DNA of 64,000 bases. Origin: Tenebrio molitor. Its lineage: Eukaryota > Arthropoda > Insecta > Coleoptera > Tenebrionidae. The notes under the pieces are model-generated. The model searched no databases and had not been told where the DNA came from. It saw only the letters and a program-made list of their open reading frames with translations. The translations under genes and the position numbers were made by a program. The DNA lies in NCBI RefSeq assembly GCF_963966145.1, contig NC_091046.1, positions 7,440,001 through 7,504,000 of the forward strand, written 5' to 3'. Positions 46,725 to 57,800 of the stretch are shown one piece after another (the first letter of the stretch is position 1; every line of letters begins with the position of its first letter).

Positions 46725-48985
46725 CACATTGTTTAGGAATTACTTGTAGGGCGTGGATTCTTTTATTATTCTTTTGAAAAGACATTTTATTTTTCAATTT
46801 TAGCATTTGATGAAACTTGTAATATACCTATAGTTTTTTTTTGTTTAGTTTGTGCAACATACATTTAATCCCTTCTTTGACACACAGACATTTTGAAGAA
46901 TCGCATTTTTTTTTTCAGTGCAGAGCAAATCTAGGAGTTCTCTCAAATCATAGGGAAATGGTGCTTGAGTCGCAGTAATCGGTGAAAGTATTCCGTTTTT
47001 AATGTCCCATCCATATTGAAAAACATCTAATTTGTCGACCATAAAAACGTGACTGTTGATCCATAGGTAACACTGATAATAAGATCTACATAAAAAAATG
47101 TAAATTGTAAGAATACTTTAGAAAATCTAATAGAGAATTCAACGAACGTGTCAAGAACCAATGAACGTTAAGAACTGGACTGAATAACAGCCAATTACGA
47201 GCGAGCTTTTTTGATTATTCTGTAGGTACAAAATAAATAGGCGATTATTCTGCATCTAACTCTTCAATTGTCACCGAATCAACAAATTCGCTTTTGACAG
47301 TTTAAATTTGTTATTATAAAAATTGCAAAAATGGAAGCAAATAGATGGTACTGCTAATACGTAATGTTATAAATACCTATATATGTTAATGTTGATAAAT
47401 ACCGTTTCGTAAATGTCTGTGGTTCTGGTTTGTTAAATTCTCATGTAAAATACAACTCTTGACATGGACATGTGCGGATTATATTTCGACTGAATTTTAC
47501 GAGTTGCTATGATTTTGGAAATATAACGAGTGCGAAGCGAAGCGTAGCACGAGTTGTATCTCCAAATATCATAGCAACTCGTAAAATTCAGTCGAAATAT
47601 AATCGGCAATGTCCATGTCACTCGTTATATTACTACTGATAATACCTTAAAATATGTTGATAAAATGCAATTCACTAGCTGGTTTTTTGGTATTCATAGT
47701 TAATTTTATTCTACTTTTGTCAATTGAATCTTTTGTTTTCGCAATCATATAATTTATTTATGAATTTTCTCACCAGTTGTAAAGAATCATCAACAGAACA
47801 TTTTCCAAACTCAGATAAGTTACATTTTTCTGACTATTCCATTCACCTGTCATTTGTTAAAAATGGACCAATAAAAACACAATTTTACACATTTGTTACA
47901 ATGGTTTCAAAAAATTGGACCGAATATTCCCACTCGTGGAAATTGTATCGGTAATACCACTAGTGATCGCAGCGATAATTTTTAACAAATGAATGCAGCC
48001 TTGAGAATTGCTTCCAAATGGACTCACGTGTCTTTTTTGTGTTGTTGGAAACATTTTCTTCGATTTCTGCGTTAATTTCTTCTTCCGATTTGCTGCCAAA
48101 TTGGTTCATGGACTAGTCTTCCGAATAAAACTCGTAGTCCAAATTATGTAGACTATTTTTCAAACTGGTTTCACTCATTCAATTGTTTTTGCGAATCTCA
48201 CTCGTGCTGACGCACTCGTGGATTCATTCCCAAGCACAATTGAACCCACGCCCTACAAGTAATTCCTAAACAATGTGGGCTTCAACGCGGGTAGTGCGGT
48301 GAGGGGTATACATGCGGAGTCCAGTGTAGTTGCTTCCGTTTTTTCGCTCCCCTGTCTTTATTTATCAAAATAAGTAGATAACATAAGCGAATGAAATATT
48401 CCTTATAAAATTCTGCTTCTTGTCACGTGTACCGATTTGCAGATTTCGATCTTATAAAAAAGTTATTAAACAAAAATAGTGCACTTTAACTGAATCGATT
48501 TTATGCGACATACTCCCTGTCTTTATTATAATTAATTAGAGTCGATTAGAATTGAATTAACATACATTTTTGTATATCGTTGGAAAGTAGACATTCTATA
48601 CTAAATAATAGTGTTAAAAACATCTCAATAACTGTAGCGAGAGCGAGGTAGGTAATTAATTAAACTTTTTAGAAAAAAAATATATTTTTTTTCGTTTACT
48701 ACCAATAACTTTTGTCAGGACCAATGGCCGATGTCGTAACTTTGGATATATATTAAGCACTTCAAGACGAACATTTTGAGGTATCACTCATTTAGTTCTA
48801 CGCCAAGATTGGGTTACTCCAAAACTAAGCGTCTTTTATTCGAGCTCCCGCTCCACTAGTAAATATCCAACAGAAAACCTGAATTATGCCACCGTTGTCA
48901 TGGTATTAATAAACAGTAACAAAAAAAACACTGTTACCGTAAAAACCCGAATATGGCAGAAGTGAGATTTTCTTATAAGTACATA

Positions 48986-49320
48986 CCGGGTATCAACCAC
49001 CAAACCTGGCCATAGGCACATTACGAGTACACATATTAAAATAATATATGAGTATGCTAGGAAACATATTATGGTTGCGTCAAATTTGCCCAATAATTGA
49101 GCATAATACTGCTCTGTAATCGTTCTTCCCTTTTCCAAATTTCAAAAGTATTTCTACTTTCTACGTTACCTACATCAAAAGTTTCCTGATGGCATTGTTT
49201 GTACGGATGATAATTATAGCTGTCGATATGACATTACACAATAATATATTTCATAGCAACTCATATATTATTTTAATATGTGTAATGTGCCTATGGCCAG
49301 GTTTGGTGGTTGATACCCGG
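48986..49320. mobile_element. MITE, CCGGGTATCAACCACCAAAC family
   Basis: 335-bp element with TIRs of more than 40 bp (CCGGGTATCAACCACCAAAC and reverse complement, extending through CTGGCCATAGGCACATTAC). TA flanks at 48984-48985 and 49321-49322. Confidence 0.86.
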
Positions 49321-49439
49321 TATAACTAAAGAATAAATACTCACAAAGAAACGACACGCGCGCAAGTCTTCAGCTTTTCAAAAGATTGACGGAAAAATGT
49401 AAACCAAACAAAAACCAGATCTCGACTGAAGTCCAGGTA

Positions 49440-49806
49440 CTATGGCGGACAATAAATTTAGGCCGGCAAATTTCTGACATTTCAAAAAAGTCAATGCAAG
49501 CGACCATTTATTGTCATTATGACTGATGTGTTAGTTTGTCAAACTGAAGGTTTTCAAGCTGTTTGATGTTTCCTTCGCCCTTTTCGTAACTTACAAATCA
49601 TGACGCACTACCATAACTGATTTGTAGTACGCACTTCTCTCTGGTGCACGCTTCTTTGCCTTCTTTTCGCAATTTTAATTTTGATTATCACTGTCACGAT
49701 GACAAGAATGACAAAAATCGAAAAGGGGTTAGTTGAACATAATGCCAGCTTCACATTTTGATGTCAAGCCAACGACAGGCCGGCCTAAATTTATTGTCCG
49801 CCATAG
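49440..49806. mobile_element. MITE, CTATGGCGGACAATAAATTT family
   Basis: 367-bp element, TIRs CTATGGCGGACAATAAATTT / AAATTTATTGTCCGCCATAG continuing through AGGCCGGC. TA on each side (49438-49439, 49807-49808). Confidence 0.86.
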
Positions 49807-49927
49807 TAATACCCCAAGGCAGTAAAATATCTTTGTCTAACATGAGAATTTTGAATGAAACGGAAAAGTACTTACTAAAAAAATACGTATCTCCTGCCAG
49901 ATTAATTGAATCTTGTTGTTTTACATA

Positions 49928-50873
49928 CAGTGTAGAAATTACTTATGGAATAAATTCAGTCATTTCAAAACTAATGACATTTGTCGAAAACACTGAAACA
50001 GGTCAATTTTTTTTCTCATAATGTTTATTTTAAGTTGCCTCACTTGTTCATGGCGTCATCCATTTTTTAAGCTATGCCGTAATCACCATTTTTTTTTTAA
50101 TGAAAACCCCACTTTTTTTCTCTTACTGATAGACCTTGACGATGAATTAAAAAATGTGATACCTTAGAACAATTTTTTTGAGAAAATGACAAATTTTACT
50201 TCAATAATTTAATTTAATTTTTAATGTACAGTCATGTTCAAATAAATCTGGGGCAACTGTTGTAAAGTAACTCAACTTTAAAAAATTTAATTTAATTTTT
50301 AATGTAAAAATTTTAATTGACCTCAAACAAAACAAACAAACATCCAAGGTTAACAATAAAACTTAATACAAATGTTAAAATTGTCCCCCGCCAACCATTT
50401 GGCACTAACCGACAGTCACATTAAAAATTAAATTCCACCTTTCGTCCCGACTCGCGTCAGACGGCTCTGGAAATAAGCACAAAGGCGGTCGTCAGCAAAC
50501 GAATACTTGAATGATGGTTTACCTGTCCCGCAGGCACGATACCACCCGTACTCTCCTTATGATTGCAAAGTTGCCTAACCTAAGTCTCTTATTGCTAACT
50601 AAAATTTGTCATTTTCTCAAAAAAATTGTGATATAAAGTACCAATTTTTTTCATTCATTGATTGGGTAGTAGGAAGGTCTATCAGAAAGAAAAGAAAAAA
50701 GTGGGGGTTGTCATTTAAAAAAATTGGTTATGACGTCATTGCGCAAAAAACCAAAGAGTCATTTAAACAAATTGTACGTCACAGAATGGCATTTTTTAAA
50801 GTAAAATTGACGTGTCCGAGCGATTTTCTTAAAAACATCACATGAATTTTGTTCCAAACTTTATGTTCACCTG
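49928..50873. mobile_element. Foldback element, CAGTG...ATGGAATAAATT family, copy 2
   Basis: 946-bp element with degenerate arms of about 280 bp. Left start CAGTGTAGAAATTACTTATG, then GGAATAAATTCAG as in 27718. The inner arm ends CAATTTTTTTGAGAAAATGA and is mirrored at about 50610. TA flanks at 49926-49927 and 50874-50875. The centre (50230-50600) is unrelated, GC-richer filler. Confidence 0.68.
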
Positions 50874-50875
50874 TA

Positions 50876-51222
50876 TATGGTTGAATTTTTTTAATAAACA
50901 ATTGTCAAAACGTTGTCTTGTTGGTATGAGCCAAACTCCCAAACTGTGATTTTCATGATAATGCGATTGGTCACATTGAGTGTCAACATTTTTTTATGTA
51001 ACTGAGCCTGCGCCCTAACGAGCGAGAGTTTATTTCAAATTCGAAAAGGTTTCTCCTGATTTCTCATTAAATTTGTTTTGAAAATGAATTCACGGAAGAA
51101 AGGTACGGGAAGTGAAGTGAACATAACCTTAACCATGATTCGGTGTCAAATTGTTATACAGCCGGCCCATATGTCCAAATTTTAGGGTGGTACAGTATGG
51201 TTTTTTTTTAATTTTGACACTA
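50876..51222. other. Gene-free stretch
   Basis: Nothing recognised. Confidence 0.4.
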
Positions 51223-51566
51223 TATACTCAATTTCATATAAATGTGCATCTAAGCAAGCCATGAAAATCTGATTTTCTGTTGGTATTAAAGCCAAAGCTA
51301 GTGACTTTGACTTTCAAAGTTGCTTGCCCGATTTGACTAATTTTTCAGTTTTGTCCGTTTTAACATTGCTGATTTCAAAAGCAATGTTACGTCTTTTTAC
51401 TGATTAAATTAAAGTAATTCTTATTTGTTTCTGTCTTTGTATTTTTACCAAGTAAAGATTTATTGGACATGACCTTCATACATGTGACTTTTGCAATGTA
51501 ACTAAATTAAAGGTGCTTTTACACATGCACAGCTCACTTGATGAACATTTATATGAAATCAACTAT
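51223..51566. mobile_element. MITE, TATACTCAATTTCATATAAA family, copy 2
   Basis: Collinear and nearly identical to 5476-5836 over its whole length, apart from a deletion of about 20 bp in the middle (the TCTGCGCGAA segment of copy 1 is missing). Confidence 0.85.
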
Positions 51567-52092
51567 ATGTATCAGAATTGAGCATTTTTGGCTTATTCGC
51601 CAATCAAATCTTTATTTCATACAAATCTTTCAACCGATAATCATCACTGCGAATTCTGAAAAAATTCAATTATCAAAGTTCACGAAACTGCTTCCACACA
51701 TAAACCTTGGAACTCACAGTATTTTGAGTCGTACCTTCCATTGCTCAATCAATTTCATCACTTGACTTTTTAGAAAACACGAAATTATTATCTGAAGACC
51801 CCATTTACGTTTTCAACACAATTTTTTGAAAAAAATTCTACACAAAACTAATACTGTAATGGCGTTGTCTATTTATAGAGTTTCACTTGTTTTTGTTTTG
51901 TTTCCCTAGTTACGAGCAAAGTACATTCTTGATTTTTTAAATGTCAACCATAACATGCAAATTTCTTAGGGAAATCGAATCGGCAGTTGACCGATTACGT
52001 ACGAAAAAATTTTGAACCTACTCCATAAAACAAAAATTTATTGCGAAAATTGTACAGTATTATAAACTCTAAATCAGAAGCCGGATCCTTCC
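51567..52092. other. 3' flank of the DDX51 gene
   Basis: Minus-strand AATAAA near 52037-52042 probably ends the helicase mRNA. No other feature. Confidence 0.5.
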
Positions 52093-53952
52093 TCATTTGA
52101 CCGCATTGTTCTTTTTCACTTTCTTGTCTTTCATAATCGACTTCTTCTTCGATATCAAGTTCATCTTCCCTGTTTTTTCTTCCTTATTGACGGTTTCCTT
52201 CAGCTGGTTCAAAGACTTCTTGTACAGCTTACTCAATGATTCCAAATCTTTCTCGCTGACTTCTATTTCGTCTATGTTTTTCTTCAGTTGCGCGACTAGC
52301 GTCTTAAAAGGGAGCAATTGCTGCTGGTGCAACATCGTGACGGCCAAACCCGACTCTCCTGCACGCGCCGTTCTTCCCGATCTGTGTATGTACGTCTTCA
52401 AATATTTGGGAGCAGAGTAAGATACCACACACCTAATCCCCGGCAAGTCTATACCTCTGGCCAACGAATCGGTGCAAATCAACAGATCGATTTCGCCCTT
52501 TGAAAAACTGGCAATAAATTCGTCCCTACTTTTGCCCTTCATGCTGGACGATATTTCTTCGATTTTTAATTTGGACTTGAACAGAGACCGCAAGACGATC
52601 TTGAGCCGATGGGCGCTCTCTACCGAATGCGTGAAGACAATAGTCTTTGTCAGATTTTCCCGCTTGATGAACGCGTACAACACCAACGGTTTCAACTCTT
52701 TGGAACACACTATGTACTTTTCTGTTAACTCTGTGGGCGTGGTGTATTTTCCAGCGAACGTTTCCTGCTCTCCCCCATCAACTTCCGTCGACGTTTCCAC
52801 CACCGAAGTAAACAATTTTGGTTGAAACAAAGACAGTTTTTCTATCTTTTCTGGGTCTTGGGTCAACGTGGCTGAGAACAGCAGTTTCTGTGGTGACCTC
52901 TGACTTTGCAATGTGGCCAAATTGAGTACTTTCTTGTTGCGTACGCTGTAATTATCTGTGACGATGTGCTTTTCCAAATGATACAACCAATCGTCTTGTG
53001 TACTCTCCAAAACCCTGTCTGCTTCATCAATTATCAAAAATTCCAAAGACTGTAAACTGAACCCTTCAGTCATTTTTAAGTGACTTACTAATCTCCCAGC
53101 TGTAGACACTAAAATGTCCACCTTACTAACATATCCAAACGATTCACTGAAACACACTAACTGTTTTTGTTCCTGATTAAGCAAGTGTTTGCCTGAGATA
53201 AGTCCAATTTCAATGTTAGTCCCTTGACTGTAAGTCTTGAAGCTTTTGAAAACTTGTTCGGCTAAATCTTGTGTTGGTAAAATAACCAAAGCTCTAATTT
53301 TTCTCACTGTATGATGTTTCAAAGCTTGAATCACTGGCAACACAAAAGTAAGAGTCTTTCCACTTCCTGTGGGCGCCGACACACAAACGTCGCGCGGGAA
53401 CATTAGATCTGCGTGTTTGTGCACTTGCAGCAACCAAGGAATAACTTCGGCTTGCACTGGGAAGAAATACCTGACTCCATTTGATTTAAGTCGTTTTCGA
53501 ATTGATTTATCAAGCTGTTTCATGTTGGACACTTTCACATTTAAATCTTGCAAATTTGAAGCTATTACTGTTGGATTTGCTAGCCACTGAGGAAGAACCC
53601 ACTTTGCTATAGTCTTTTCTTTGCTAGACTGGGCCCCAAGTACAGTAAAATTCTCTAAATCCACATGATTCACCTGACTCGACCCTTTCTTACTTGCCTC
53701 TTTTGAATGCATTTTCTTAGCGACTTTTTTTCCTTGCTTTTCACTATTAGCTTCTTGTCTTTCGCGTTCTTGATCTACTTTCTTTGCCCTTTTTTGAGCT
53801 TGTTGTTTTTCGTATTCCTTTTGCTTGTGTCGATTACGTTGCAGCTTTCTTTTTTCTACTCGCTTAAGAAGCTTGTCGAGTTTAGCCTTTTCTTCCTCCT
53901 TCGTTATTTCAGATTTTTCATCACCATGTCTATTCATCACAAACAACTCCAT
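52093..53952 (-). CDS. DDX51: DEAD-box ATP-dependent RNA helicase DDX51 (Dbp6-like)
   Basis: Nucleolar helicase needed for large ribosomal subunit maturation (the family includes yeast Dbp6 and Drosophila Dbp73D). Intronless, 619 residues. The first 95 residues are a highly basic/acidic coiled coil. Helicase motifs run in order: FPVQAEVIPWLL (164-175, Dbp6/DDX51-type Q region), APTGSGKT (193-200, Walker A), LPTQDLAEQ (Ia), TAGR (284-287, usually TPGR), DEAD (309-312), SAT (360-362), IVFTHS (IV), TDSLARGID (494-502, V) and HRSGRTARAG (523-532, VI). The lysine-rich tail is usual for the family. The first ATG at 53952 is used; a second Met at residue 6 is an alternative start. It lies downstream of furry on the same strand, about 900 bp away. 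Confidence 0.92.
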   Translation of the reverse strand: MELFVMNRHGDEKSEITKEEEKAKLDKLLKRVEKRKLQRNRHKQKEYEKQQAQKRAKKVDQERERQEANSEKQGKKVAKKMHSKEASKKGSSQVNHVDLENFTVLGAQSSKEKTIAKWVLPQWLANPTVIASNLQDLNVKVSNMKQLDKSIRKRLKSNGVRYFFPVQAEVIPWLLQVHKHADLMFPRDVCVSAPTGSGKTLTFVLPVIQALKHHTVRKIRALVILPTQDLAEQVFKSFKTYSQGTNIEIGLISGKHLLNQEQKQLVCFSESFGYVSKVDILVSTAGRLVSHLKMTEGFSLQSLEFLIIDEADRVLESTQDDWLYHLEKHIVTDNYSVRNKKVLNLATLQSQRSPQKLLFSATLTQDPEKIEKLSLFQPKLFTSVVETSTEVDGGEQETFAGKYTTPTELTEKYIVCSKELKPLVLYAFIKRENLTKTIVFTHSVESAHRLKIVLRSLFKSKLKIEEISSSMKGKSRDEFIASFSKGEIDLLICTDSLARGIDLPGIRCVVSYSAPKYLKTYIHRSGRTARAGESGLAVTMLHQQQLLPFKTLVAQLKKNIDEIEVSEKDLESLSKLYKKSLNQLKETVNKEEKTGKMNLISKKKSIMKDKKVKKNNAVK

Positions 53953-54847
53953 TTTGTAAATTATTAAATATTAACTTTTATAAAATAAAGTGCGTAAAAT
54001 CATGTGTAACTTTAAGGTTATGTTATAAACGCCAAATTTGACAACTGACAACGTGTCAAAATTACGAGCGTGTCGCCACGTAGTGGGTAGGCAACTCTGA
54101 ATACACCACGAAATAGTTAATTTTGAATAAATTGGATTAATTAAAAAACCTACTACATTCCAAAAAAATGATTATTTAATTGTAAGTTCAAATACAATAT
54201 TCAAAGGTGTAAGGGATCATCGTAACATATAATGAAGGGCTTATTTGATATTAATATGTTTTATATTCATTAACTTATCACATACAGAGTTACCACTTAT
54301 GTAACTCAGCTCAAAATATCACTACAAACTAAAGAATGTAAATAAATCTAAAAAGAAGAATTGGGTTCATTGACATCTTAATGTTTTTTCATTATACTTT
54401 ACTACAAGTTTTCTACATATGTATTAGTTATTCCTCACAGCGAGACTTATTACTTATTACGTTTAATCTAAATAAAATGGACTTCACTACTTTTATTTGA
54501 AATTCTAGAATTTTTGTTTTTTTTAATACTTTGTGAAGTGCAATTCCAAAAAATACACAAATAAAGCTCAGTCTTAAATTTCATGTAGCAGGTGTACGTT
54601 TAAATGTGTATAAAGTTGCATCACAAAAATTTCAATTTTTTCTTTTGTAACCAATATGTCCATATTCATACATTTAGTACATCACAGTAAAACTCTCGTA
54701 CAATTGTAAGGCTGAAACTACCAAGAAATTGAAGGGTCAAATAGTGATTTGAAAATTTCTAATCTCATACGCACAAACGGTTATACAACCGGAAAAATAC
54801 AACACATACTTACTAAATTGAATCCTAGAATCTTTTGAAATACTTAT
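53953..54847. other. Spacer between furry and DDX51
   Basis: Holds the DDX51 promoter and the furry 3' UTR (minus-strand AATAAA-like signals, for example around 54491-54500). No repeat recognised. Confidence 0.5.
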
Positions 54848-57800
54848 TTAAATTTTGCTGTCTGTCACTTTTTCAAGCTGCGCCGCTGTATTTTTGATGA
54901 CGCTTTCCAGGTCGGCCACGGCAGCAGAAACTTGAAACAGTCGTCCAAATATGTCAGCCAAGTCACCTTCTTGGTTGGTCATAATAAAACATTCTAAAAC
55001 CGAACAGTACAGACCAAGCTTTCGCGTAACGTAACACCCACCTGGTCTGTCTTGGATAATTTTCTTGCAATACAAATTCAAAACTCCGTAAACGTCATTG
55101 CTTGCATCAGAAATATCTTCAATTTCTTTCGTCAACTCGTCTTTATTAGCCTTGTAGTATGTCATAGCGGCTGCGAACTTTTCGCTCTCTATTAGTTTGT
55201 AGAGATTCGCATCGGAACTCGCCGAAGCCGTCGGAGATGAAACCCCGCCGTCGGCTTCGTTATCTTCTGAACATCGTATCAAAGCGCTTCTTATTGCTAT
55301 AATGTCGGCGGTAACGTCTTTCAGCTAAAAAAAAAGCAAATCAGTAACGACACTGATCGAATTGTAAACGTTCTACTTCAGCAGTCTTTAAAGTGTTGTG
55401 CAGCGTTGCTATAATTTTATTTCCAGCTTCAATTAACAAAAGTAACTGAAAGTACAGCTTGTACAATGATTTTCCCAAATCTAACAAGTAATGTTGCCCA
55501 TTCAAATACTCCACTTTTAGCGTCGTTTTAACGGCATTGCAGCACTAGAAAGGTAGAATGAAATGAATTATTTTTTAAATTGCAACCACATACCACTGCC
55601 GCTTGATCTTTTTTGTCACAAAACGTTTCCAGATGTTCTTGTACTTCTAACATCCCGTACTTGAGTGTCTCGATGAATTTAGTGTTGCTCAGTGCCGAAG
55701 AATTGAACCAAATTAAATTCGGTGGAAGAATCCGATATGATACTATATCAATCATCGAATTAAGTCTGGAACCGATCAGTTTGATGGTTGGTAGACCGCC
55801 CGCCGTTGACTGCGCCATGCAAGAACACGAGTCTTTGGTTATGTGTATGGTGGACGTACAAACATCCTAAAATAGATTTAAACGCATTTTAATATAATTA
55901 GAAAAACAACTACCACCACCTGCTATATTATAACCAGCCTGTTCAAAAGTGTAATTCGCGTGATCCCCGCAGAGCGCTAGTGTACGAGCGCTTTTTGGGG
56001 ATATTATTCATTTTAAGTTTTTGTCACCGAGAGTTTTTCTCGTTCAAATGACATTCGAATTTAAAATCAAAAATACAATTGTAGTTATTTAGTATCGTTT
56101 TAGAAAGAAAATATGAACTTGCTGTACTCAATCTTAACTCTAAAATCATGTCTAAACATATTTTTCCGCATTTTCATTCTTTATAAGCGCTCGTACTGTG
56201 GCGTCCTCATCGGCGAAAATTGGCTCTTTCTCGGAAACATTTTCACAATGCTTTTTTAACGAAATGAACAGGCCGGTTATTATACAGCAGGGTGTGAGTT
56301 TTGGAAGTGTCTACAGTTATTTTTGACCGCGATGGTATGTTCTTTTCTTGCCTTAATTAAATTCTGCAACTGATGAAAAAATTGCAACGTATTGGTCGAT
56401 ATCTGTATCATGTGCGTTTGGATAAATCCGGTCCAATTTTCTAGAACATCGCTTTTGCTTGGTCTTATCATTAATATCCCAGAAAAGTTGGGTGAAGCGT
56501 TGCATGGGGTTACCTCACCCAAGTCGCCGGCACTGGACCCACTAACAAATAATAAATCAACCAATAGCTTATTTATTTAGTGCTAATCAAAATACAGACC
56601 TTGTGTCGGACCTAGCACTGGACGTTATTTGCGAAGGATGTTCCCTCAAAACAAGTGATGAAGGAGGAAAACCTACTCCACCCTCTCCAGTACTATTATC
56701 AAATTCTGGGGCGATGGCGATTTCATCTAACGGTGACTCCGAACCTATTTCGTCATCAGAAGATTCTTCCGTCATTAATCTCTACGAAGAAATAATGAGA
56801 GAATAATCAAGATAATTGCAGGAACAAAAAATACCTTTCTAACTGTCGACATTGGAGTTTTTTCGCTGAAACTGTCTTCCAATTGCTTTAAACTTGGGTG
56901 TTCTTCTTCACCTTGACTTAGGGGTCTTCGGCGGACACCCCAGTTAAAATTATCGGTACTTTCACCCTAAAATCATTCCATTTGAAGGTAACCTCAATTT
57001 AATTAAATTAAATTGCGACGCACCTCGATGCTTTCACTTTCATATTCAAGAAAATCAAAATCTTTGAAAACTCCAAATTCAGTCGCGGCATCGTCCCTTC
57101 TAGAGCCACCACTGATGTCATTATTTCCGCACGACATTTCTTCAGTACTGGAAGCCATACTAGACTGTCTTTCCACAATATCTGAAGTTTGACTAAAAAT
57201 AACCTGCAACATCCTCTAGTTACATAATTTGAAAACTTTGAGTAGAAAACCTCTTACAGAAGGACTTTTAGGGAGGCCGACTCGTTGACCGCAAGTTGTC
57301 AAAAGATTGACAAGACATTCTCTCACTCGCCCCTAAAAAATTCAATTAAAAATTTTACAGTTCACAAAAAATGTCAGCTCACCTGTGACATCCACGGCCT
57401 CTTCCATCCAGTTTGCGGAGTGACATCTGCCGGACTCAACGAACAAGACCTCCTCGGAGTGATGACAGGATTCGAACCGCCAGATTCTTCGATCTTGTTG
57501 AAAAATCTTCGTCCAATAACAGGCGTTTGTGATACGTCAAAAGTGAACTCCATCGTTCTTCCTGGCAGTTCTTTTCGTGTGAACAAACTGTCTTCGTTGA
57601 AAGACGGGTGGGGCAGAGGGTTGAGTGAGCTTTCCCAGTTTGAATGCATCGAAATGGGGGGCGCTACGAGCGAACTGGATCTTGTAACGACCAGTTTCAA
57701 TATTTTCAAAGCCTCCTTCCAGTGGACCCCTTCGATGTATTTCACGATGACTCGGAGCAAATCGGTGTTGATCGGCTGTGCGGCGGCCGATGCCAAATCT

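Larger units (their letters stand above)
44434..48815. mobile_element. Large TIR element, mis-assembled around a 200-N gap
   Basis: Outer arms of about 570 bp: the left arm (44434-45004) begins AACCCAATCTTCGCGTAGAA, and its reverse complement ends at 48815. Between them 44972-46524 and 46725-48277 are the same 1,553-bp sequence in direct orientation (offset 1,753), separated by exactly 200 N. Each copy itself begins CACATTGTTTAGGAATTACT and ends with the reverse complement. The simplest reading is one element (arm, body, arm, about 2.6 kb) whose body was written twice because the contigs broke in the inverted repeat. The body has no ORF longer than about 76 codons and no recognisable transposase. 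Confidence 0.75.

Noticed and set aside
46445..46806. ORFs made mostly of X
   Set aside because: They run through the 200-N gap and carry no information.
46725..48277. Second independent copy of a transposon in tandem
   Set aside because: Perfect identity with 44972-46524 and the placeholder gap make an assembly duplicate more likely than a real tandem.
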